64,000 bases of DNA from Mytilus edulis (taxonomy: Eukaryota; Mollusca; Bivalvia; Mytilida; Mytilidae): assembly GCF_963676685.1 (NCBI RefSeq), contig NC_092355.1, positions 67,649,006 to 67,713,005 on the forward strand. Reading direction: 5' to 3'. This document shows positions 56,854 through 64,000 of this stretch, in pieces. Both the position numbers and the translations under genes were made by a program. The notes beneath the pieces were generated by a model. It was not told where the DNA came from. It saw only the letters and a list, made by a program, of their open reading frames with translations, and did no database searches. Position 1 is the first letter of the stretch. Each line of letters opens with the position of its first letter.

Positions 56854-57638
56854 TAGCTAGTAATTAGCTTTTCTCATCACTTGTCTTCCGTCATCCGTCG
56901 TCCGTCGTTGTTAACTTTTACAAAAATCTTCTCCTCTGAAACTACAATGTACTTGGCCAGATTTAACCAAACTTGGCCACAATCATCACTAGGGTATCTA
57001 GTTTAAAAAATGTGTTTGGTGACCTGACCAACCAACCAAGATGGCAGCCATGGCTAAAAATAGAACAAAGGGGTAAAATATAGATTTTGGCTTAAGACTC
57101 TGAAACCAAAGCATTTAGAGCAAATCTGACATTGGAAAAAATGTTTATTAGGTCAAGATCTATCTGCCTTTCAATTTTCAGACAAATCGGATAACCCGTT
57201 GTTGGGTTGCTGCCCCTGAATTAGTAATTTTAAAGAAATTTTGCAGTTTATAGTTATTATCTTGAATATTATTATAGATAGAGATAAACTGTAAACAGCA
57301 ATAATGTTCAGCAAAGATCTACAAATAAGTCAACATGACCAAAATTGTCAGTTATTGCCCTTTATAATCAATTTTTATAAAACCATTTTTCTAAATTTTT
57401 AGTGATCTTTTAACTTTTACAAAATGTTTTCCTTTGAAACTAACTTCTGAGCCAAGTTCATTATAGATAGAGAAAATTGAAAACAGCAAGAATGTTCAGT
57501 AAAGTAAGATTGACAAACACATCATCATTACCAAAACACAATTTTATCATGAATTCTTCTTGTCTATAATTTGTGTCCTTTGTTTGCTTGCACATAGACC
57601 AAAGTGAGCGACAAAATTAGCTCTTTAGAGCCTCTAGT
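56854..57638. mobile_element. ~785-bp bivalve-type repeat with weak inverted ends
   Basis: Begins TAGCTAGTAATTAGCTTTTC, has CCGTCATCCGTCGTCCGTCG, CCAAGATGGCAGCCATGGCT, GTTGGGTTGCTGCCCCTGAA, and ends GTGAGCGACAAAATTAGCTC TTTAGAGCCTCTAG. Left and right ends mirror loosely (CTAG...AGCT). Two inner units share ATTATAGATAGAGA and AACAGCA-AATGTTCAG. It follows a copy of the 4078-type repeat at 56695-56853. Confidence 0.65.
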
Positions 57639-57639
57639 A

Positions 57640-58538
57640 TCCCCACTTAAGATACCTGTAGGTTGCATTTCTGTAAATATTGACAATGCAATTCCCATAG
57701 GAACTCCTTTTACAGCTAAAACTGTACCACTTTTACTATGAAGTTTTGAAAAAAATCTTATCCTTTAATTGAAAGTTCATATGCACTACAATTTTTTCAA
57801 GGGTCAAAATATACGGCTGTGCGGCGTATTTTCAACGTTTGTATGCCCTGATCTTTTCAGAGTTTAAACTAACACTAATTTTCTTAACTACCCCTACCTC
57901 CAATGAAGGGTTACCAGATTTCAATGTAAACAATATTCACATGTATATTTACTGGTAACATTCCCAAAAAATTATGTACTGATAATGCATTAAGAAATTT
58001 TGACGCCTTCATGCTGATACATTATAAACAGTTTACCCTATTGTAAATTGTAAAGTTGTTAAAAATGTGAAAAGTGTAACACTCAAGTGAAGTTGATTGT
58101 AAAGTTTTATCAAAATTAAGACATTATAAACACTTCAGTTCAGGGCTTCCAAAACAGTCATATATTCCGGTCATTTGTATAATGTCCGGATGGGCAAAGC
58201 ATGAAACGGTCATATACTTTTTAGTTTTCAAGGCTTTTTCAGTCATTTTTACATAATTCACGATCTTTTTGACCCAACCTTTTGCCTTAAACATCAACAC
58301 ATTTCTGGTCATAAATGTGACATAATGATTAATTACTATCAAAACAACACCTACTTCAATACTTTCTGATTTTAATCCAGGCTAATTAGTAGTTGGACAG
58401 CTGAAATCTACCTGTTCAGGTGACAGGTGAACTATGTTCAGTACCGGACATCGTATAAATTGATCGGTTTATTCACAATTATTTTCAGTTCTTGTTTATT
58501 ATCATAACCTGTACTAAATATTACATGGGAAAATCACA
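57640..58538. other. Non-coding, no recognised feature
   Basis: No splice-bounded exon or repeat was identified. The 72-codon minus-strand frame at 58124-58342 has no supporting context. Confidence 0.4.
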
Positions 58539-58539
58539 G

Positions 58540-58745
58540 TCGCCAGTTAACACTGAGGTTGTGAGTTCAAACCCCGCTGGTGCAGGTACACTCAACTCCA
58601 ATCTTTATAGACTAGGATTGTCAGTTTTACAATCAAAGTCAGTGGTTTTTTCCGGGAACTCCAGTTTACTCCATCAATAAAAACTAGCCACAAAATAGCC
58701 TAAAAATGGTGCACAAAGTGGCATTACAAAAATAAATAAATAAAA
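58540..58745 (+). mobile_element. tRNA-derived SINE, family 1, copy 3 (5'-truncated, with A-rich tail)
   Basis: AGTTAACACTGAGGTTGTGA, B-box-like GAGTTCAAACCCC, GACTAGGATTGTCAGTTTTA, CTCCATCAATAAAAACTAGC and CACAAAATAGCC. It ends in AAATAAATAAATAAAAT, a short tandem tail as used by LINE-mobilised SINEs. Confidence 0.75.
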
Positions 58746-58957
58746 TCAAATATACCAGGTGGTGTAAGTAGTTCAACTACAGTATTATAAGTTATCTACA
58801 GATATAAACGTAGATAACGAATTTATCCCCGGTTTTAGTCCGAATCGGGCGAGTTTTATTGAAATTCAGGTACAAAATGTAACGTGAAAACAACGTTTTT
58901 TTCATTATCTAAAAAGTTTTATTGAAATTTGGAAATTTTACATATTTTTTCTGGGGT

Positions 58958-58986
58958 GTAGGGTTCTACCTTTGGTAGAACCCTAC
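58958..58986. repeat. Perfect 13-bp hairpin
   Basis: GTAGGGTTCTACC, loop TTT, GGTAGAACCCTAC. No run of T follows and no gene is adjacent; function unknown. Confidence 0.8.
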
Positions 58987-59559
58987 AGGTAGTGAAATAT
59001 AGGGTGTTTTTTAATACGGAGACAGAGAAACTGGATTGAGTCAAATTTGGCGCTCAATGCACAGTAAGAGTTACGTCATAGATGGTGTGATGTCAACGTT
59101 GGTCATTTGCATATAGCTAGTTCAGTAGTCCCATTCCTTGAAAATGTGGCAGAATATAAGTGATGCATTTAATGATATGAGTGTAAATGATTGGCATAAT
59201 AGGACAAAATCGTTAATGATTTAAATATTTAATTACAAACATAATGGATAATCTACAGAATTCAATATTTCACAAGGTGCAATCATGGAACTAAGGAAAA
59301 CTTGCGTGAAGTTCCCCGGGATAATGGTTAGCCAATTTCGGGGATATGGGTTAGCAACACTCAGGGTCTATGGGTTTTAAAACTATGTGCGTTAACCAAT
59401 CAAGTTCCTAGATATATACTAAGCTGGGATAATACTCTTTCTGTGTCAATACAACCTTCAAGTTTAGGAGCGGCCTTTTATATTTGAAAATTTTGATTTT
59501 TATGACCGGGCCATAATTAATATTAGCTGAATGGAGGAAGTGTTACCCTTGACAATCCT

Positions 59560-59765
59560 TCTGTCTTTCTGTATTTCTGTCTGCCTGTCTGTCCTTTACA
59601 TTTTTAGTTCCCTCAATTTAACTTAAGTTTTCCTCATCCATATTTAATGAAACTCATGCACATTATTCTTGCCAAAACTTGCAGACAGATGTTAAATTTT
59701 GTCAATTAGTCACATAGTCATGCTGTTCTAGAGTTATGCCCCTTTTTAAAATACTATATAATATG
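59560..59765 (+). repeat. Dispersed repeat (CTGTCTGTCC, GTTATGCCCCTTTTT type)
   Basis: CTGCCTGTCTGTCCTTTACA, TTAATGAAACTCATGCACAT and CTAGAGTTATGCCCCTTTTT. Related to 35085-35240 and 47635-47960. Non-coding. Confidence 0.55.
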
Positions 59766-60163
59766 ATGTTAACAGGATTTACCAGACACAACTGCTTTCT
59801 GGATTAGGGGTTGCAGAAAAAGTGAACTTCGTTTAAAAATGTGTATTGATTACATAATTATATGAACTATAAATTAAAGGAAAATTGTGCCAAAACACTG
59901 ACATTAAGAAGCTATATTGTTTCAATAGTTATATCACAACTATTTTTATTTAAAATTGATAGTAAATTGGCCAGATAAAAAAAACCTAAAATCTTTAACC
60001 AATTTTAAGGTGTTACCAACACCTTGACTAAAATTATTTTGGCTTGTCTAATTTTTCATAATAAATTATATTTTGACAAAATATTTACTTTGATCCTTTG
60101 ACAAAAATATAAAAATTAAAAAAAACTTGAACCACAAACTTTAATGGAAAATATTCACTTGAT

Positions 60164-60452
60164 ATATGTATTTATCGCTATTTTGTGCATTTTTCCTTTG
60201 ATCTTTTTTTGTGATAATTTTTCATATCATGCTACTCGCTTGAGATGGAAAATTATCGCTAGAAACTTATTGAAGGAGGCACGTGGAATTTATAATGAAA
60301 TTGACAAAAAATTTTACAATGTCCTTATAGGTAAAAAGTGATAAACAGATTATCATTGGTTATCTCAACTCGATTGCTTTTCTCGTTTCGCCGTCCTGGC
60401 TCAAACCAGAAAATCAATCTCGTTGAGATGATCAAAGATAATCTATAAATAT
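60164..60452 (+). mobile_element. ~290-bp hairpin-ended dispersed element, copy 2
   Basis: Inverted copy of 50205-50484: TATCGCTATTTTGTGC, TACTCGCTTGAGATGGAAAA, CAGATTATCATTGGTTATCT, and its mirror CGTTGAGATGATCAAAGATA. A 65-codon frame (60144-60341) runs through it but is not conserved in copy 1. Confidence 0.75.
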
Positions 60453-60531
60453 ATATATGTATATAGCAGTTTGACACTAATTTGGATCATTGCAGGAGAA
60501 GCTTAATATTTCCTTAAAAGTAGAAGGTGTT

Positions 60532-60765
60532 TAAAGTGGGTCTCATTGGGGTCTAAGCGTGACGCGGGATTGCCGATTTTTGGTAAGCGTGACACAGGAA
60601 AGTCAAATTATGGTGTCGTGAAAACGGGAAATAAGGTCTAGCGGAACCCGGGAAATGACAAAAAATGAGAATTGCTTATGTACATAGTGTAAGCGGGATA
60701 TGGGAATCTGACAAAACAGTAAGCGGGATCGGGGATCGGAACCCCCCAATGAGACCCCCTTTAAA
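60532..60765. mobile_element. ~230-bp MITE with GGGTCTCATTGGGG ends, copy 2 (inverted)
   Basis: The ends are TTTAAAGTGGGTCTCATTGG and, read inward from the right, TTTAAAGGGGGTCTCATTGG. The interior AAGCGTGACGCGGGATTGCC, GTCTAGCGGAACCC and ACAGTAAGCGGGATC matches 36461-36688 in reverse. TTTAAA on both sides could be part of the inverted repeat or a target duplication. Confidence 0.85.
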
Positions 60766-61344
60766 AAGTTCAGCTGTTTTCACATGCAGAGTTATCTCCC
60801 TGTAGTTTAATGTACCACCTTAACCCTGTGTGATCCTACTTCTTTTGACCCCCAGCTGTGTCTTGGCTATAAACCTTGTATTTCAACCTGTTTCTATAAG
60901 CCCTAAGGGATGAACTGACTATAAAGCCTATAATACATTCGGTTACCGATCGTAAGATTGATTAAAAATCAGTTTCAATTACAAAGTAAAAAACAAACAT
61001 TCACTACCAGTCTTTTAAAGGTAAAAAAAAGACTAATTATGTCATAAAACAATGTCACGTTCTAGCCATTGATCAAGGCTGTACAATACGGTCGAAATGA
61101 CTTGGAACGACTGTTTGTCAGGCGAACATAGTTAATTATTTACTGGCTAGACAATTAACCTGTATAAATGGCAGTTAAATTGGCTTGGACACTAATTGGT
61201 AGATCATAAAATGGATTGAATTGAATTTCTTTGGAATATTTTACCTGACTTTATAAGTAGATATATTGAACTGAGGAAGGTAAAACTAATACTTCCAGCA
61301 AACATCTGAGAAGTATGATACCTTATGTTAAGAAGTTTCTGTCT

Positions 61345-62035
61345 CATATGACAATTGTCCTTGACCTTATTGTCAAGGTTGAGCTACTGCTGTAGAACAA
61401 AATTAAAAGTTTTTTGTCAGGTGAATATTTCCTTTATTATGAGCAATATAATTACTGTAGTATATGGGTTCCTTGCACCGTCTAAATGTAGGTCAGACAG
61501 GGTTCATTCAGTCTGGCAGGTTTCATCTGACCTTGACATAATTTTTAGATTAATTGTTCAATGTTATTTTTTGTTTTGTTTTAGTGGTCTATTTTTCGAG
61601 TACCATAACCAATACATCAAATTTATTTGGTGGATAGAATGATTGTAAGATGTACATGTAGGTCTAGCCAGGATCATATGATCTTGACCTCATTTTCATG
61701 ATTCATTGGTCAATGTTTAGATTTCGTGTTTCGGTTTCTTTTTCAAAAACTTGAATTCTAAGGAACTGATCAGTTTTTATTGGTAGATGGAATAATTGCA
61801 AGATGTACATGTCTGTCTGGCAGGTAGCATTTGACCTTGACTTTTATTTTCATGGATCATTGGACAATGTTAAGTTTCTGTGTTTTTAATTGGTCTGCTT
61901 TTCAATTATCATAAGTAATATTTTATAATAAGAAAATTTTGAAAGTAGAAATGTCTGTCTGACAGGATTTATCCGACCTTAACCTTAAGCTTATTATCAT
62001 GGATCTTTGAAAAAATGTTAAGTTTATGAGATACT
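61345..62035 (+). repeat. ~190-bp unit repeat (TGACCTTGAC type), three to four diverged copies
   Basis: GGTCAGACAGG, TTTCATCTGACCTTGACATA, TCATGGATCATTGGACAATG, TTAAGTTTCTGTGTTTT and GATGTACATGTCTGTCTGGC recur at intervals of roughly 190 bases. Non-coding; frames crossing it are not supported. Confidence 0.65.
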
Positions 62036-62237
62036 TGTAGTAATTAAAGCCTTTATCTTTATGGTTAATCATAAAATCAATGGTCAGTAATGTATTCGAA
62101 ACATTTCAACATGTGCTCTCTAGTTTTTATTTCTCAAAGTTCTCATTAGTACATTAATTACATATCTGTATAAAAAGTACTTCTATATTCCACAAACCAC
62201 TTAACAACAAGAAGTAGCATGATGTTGACTTTTATGC

Positions 62238-62490
62238 AATATACCAAACAGAAAGTCATCAAGGATTGTCCAACATATGCATCACATATTTGTCACTGGG
62301 CCTTAAGCAAAGGACAATCAATCCTGCAATATACCAAACAGAAAGTCATCAAGGATTGTCCAACATATGCATCACATATTTGCTACTGGGCCTAAAGCAA
62401 AGGGCAATCAATCCTGCAATATACCAAACAGAAAGTCATCTAGGATTGTCCAACATATGCATCAAATATTTGCCACTGGGCCTAAATTTA
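62238..62490. repeat. 90-bp tandem repeat, three copies
   Basis: Units start TATACCAAACAGAAAGTCAT at 62240, 62330 and 62420, and carry GGATTGTCCAACATATGCAT and GCCACTGGGCCTAAA. A period of 90 keeps a plus-strand frame open for 79 codons; no gene evidence. Confidence 0.9.
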
Positions 62491-62499
62491 GCAAACAGC

Positions 62500-63400
62500 A
62501 ATTAATCAATTTAACACATTAGGATAAGAATTTTTTATCATGTTTTTCAAAAAGAGATTAACTGGAAGTAGTTTTTTTATTGGCCAGATTGAAACTGTTC
62601 GCCAAATGAAAAATTGATGCGAAATTAACATTTATCATTTATTGATCATGTTTATAATTAAACTATCAAAGAAAAAGATTTACTGGCATCTTAAATTGTA
62701 GTTAATTCATGAGTGAGTACTCAAAGTAAGTGCAAATGCACTCAGTGAATAAATTACTTGATTTAGTATGCTCTGTTTAATGGCTAACGTTCATTGGTTC
62801 ATTAACCAATACACTGAATGGCCTGGAGATAAAATGGTATTTATTGAAGAATTCTTTAGAATTATCAAAAGTTTTAAGGTCTACCACAAAAAGAGATGTT
62901 TCTTTTGTACCTTGAAATTGTTTGTTTACATGAGTCATAAAAAAAGCAATAACACCTTGAAAACTAACTTGTATATTAACATTGATGATAACTGTGACTT
63001 TTTTATGGTGTCATAAAACAGTACCAATAACATGATTAGGTACACAAAATTGATATTGACAATTAATTATCAAATAAAAATGACTTGCTCACATGCAGGA
63101 ATGAAATGGTACAAAATGAGACAATTATCGCAAGGAATATTGTACTTTTTATACTTGTCATTTAATACTCATAAACTGATGTCATAGTTAAAACTGCATT
63201 GGACAGAAAGATCTTTCAATCTTCAACAACTCACCTGTCCCCATACTTTATATAACTTGACCACGGCTTGTGTGTGAAAATGTCCAGAATCTCAAATTCA
63301 TGTAAGCAACGAAAACTTTGATCAATAATGCATTGAAACTATTTTATTTGGAAAATGTACTACTTTCCAGTGTGTTCATTTTTAGACCAAGCCCGATTTG
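62500..63400. other. Non-coding, no recognised feature
   Basis: AT-rich. The 82-codon frame at 62768-63016 begins MLCLMANVHWFINQYTEWPG and is not recognised; without splice or homology support I leave it out. Confidence 0.4.
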
Positions 63401-63406
63401 ATAATA

Positions 63407-63582
63407 CAGTGAAACCTGTTTAAACCGAACCTCTTCGGGACTTAAGATTGTGTTCGGTTTTGGCCGATGTTCCGTTTTATCAGGTTCACAACACTTACAC
63501 TTTGATATGACAGTGCTTAAGAACATGTTTGGTTTATACAGGTTTCGGTTTATGCAGGATTCGGTTTAGCCAGGTTTCACTG
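63407..63582. mobile_element. 176-bp pogo/Tigger-like MITE with TA target sites
   Basis: The ends CAGTGAAACCTGTTTAAACC and, read inward, CAGTGAAACCTGGCTAAACC are flanked by TA on both sides (63405-63406 and 63583-63584). CAGTG-ends with TA sites are typical of pogo/Tigger-type Tc1-mariner elements. Internal CGGTTT words repeat. Confidence 0.85.
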
Positions 63583-64000
63583 TACATCCAAATTATTTTT
63601 GCAAAGAATTCAGCTCTAAAGAACAGCAACACATTAGTGCTTTGTATTTCTATGTTTTTTTGCTGTGTTTGTACTGATTTTGTGTCATGGGTGGATTATA
63701 CCCTCATATCCTTTCTATTTCTATTGAGGAATGAACAAATTGGATGCTAAAGAAGGGTTTAATCAGTTCAACATTTATAGGTTTCACATACAGGTAGTCT
63801 TGATTTAGCAGTAGGATGAGCGTTTTTACTCCATGATTATTTAAGCATCACCTTAACATTTGGATGAAGAATAGCAATACATTATAGTAGTATTAACTTT
63901 TAATGTTCTTTTTATTTTTTATTTTTTCAAGAGCTAAAAAATGTTTAATTCATGACACTTAAGTTTGCTGTTTCATACTCTTTGAAAAACATTTCAAAGA

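Noticed and set aside
60144..60341. 65-codon frame with a membrane-like start (MENIHLIYVFIAILCIF)
   Set aside because: It lies in a dispersed element whose inverted copy at 50205-50484 does not keep the frame.
62266..62505. 79-codon plus-strand frame with three 30-residue repeats
   Set aside because: The 90-bp tandem unit is divisible by three; no other evidence of a gene.

Overview
The window looks like nuclear DNA of a bivalve mollusc, most probably a mussel (Mytilus-like). It is AT-rich, has split genes with canonical GT-AG introns, and is saturated with small interspersed repeats of types I associate with mussel genomes. This assignment is inference from repeat style and gene structure; no search was run. 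Coding sequence makes up under 2% of the window.

Genes, all on the + strand: (1) bases 1-74 are the last coding piece of a gene that begins upstream; it reads like the C-terminus of a beta-propeller (WD40) protein and is followed by a polyadenylation signal. (2) Bases 7464-18394 hold a complete PSMD14 (RPN11) gene for the deubiquitinase of the 26S proteasome lid: ten coding exons, 311 codons, unbroken frame and an intact JAMM zinc site. (3) A tentative unknown gene has a start exon at 32532-32566 and frame-compatible exons at 48355-48420 and 49819-49930, giving 71 residues before the window runs out of clear exons.

Mobile elements, region by region. 1.5-5.4 kb: hammerhead-ribozyme repeats, a hAT-like transposase relic, a LINE relic, and a MITE with a paralogous empty site beside it. 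7.4-18.4 kb: PSMD14 introns carrying four TTAA-flanked (piggyBac-like) elements, a short Helitron and a tRNA-SINE. 18.5-24 kb: a large hairpin just 3' of PSMD14, a bivalve-type GCCCCAC repeat and several MITEs. 24-27.6 kb: a LINE split by a 1.8 kb inverted-repeat element, then a tRNA-SINE. 28.5-31 kb: a 2.5 kb inverted-repeat element full of a 15-bp iterated motif, itself interrupted by a 1.1 kb element with a 6-bp target duplication. 36-43.4 kb: tandem arrays with periods 36, 89, 46 and 51 bp (38 full copies of the 89-mer) plus a second hammerhead candidate. 50-64 kb: more SINEs, MITEs, a TTCATGAAC-rich foldback element and a hammerhead copy with its core residues intact.

The most notable content is catalytic-RNA sequence: six hammerhead motifs or remnants in two families. 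There is also a family of CAG...CTG-ended elements with exact 6-bp target duplications, and a cluster of TTAA-site insertions in one housekeeping gene. I saw no prokaryotic features, CRISPR arrays or rRNA genes. Long stretches that are neither coding nor recognisable repeats are listed as such.
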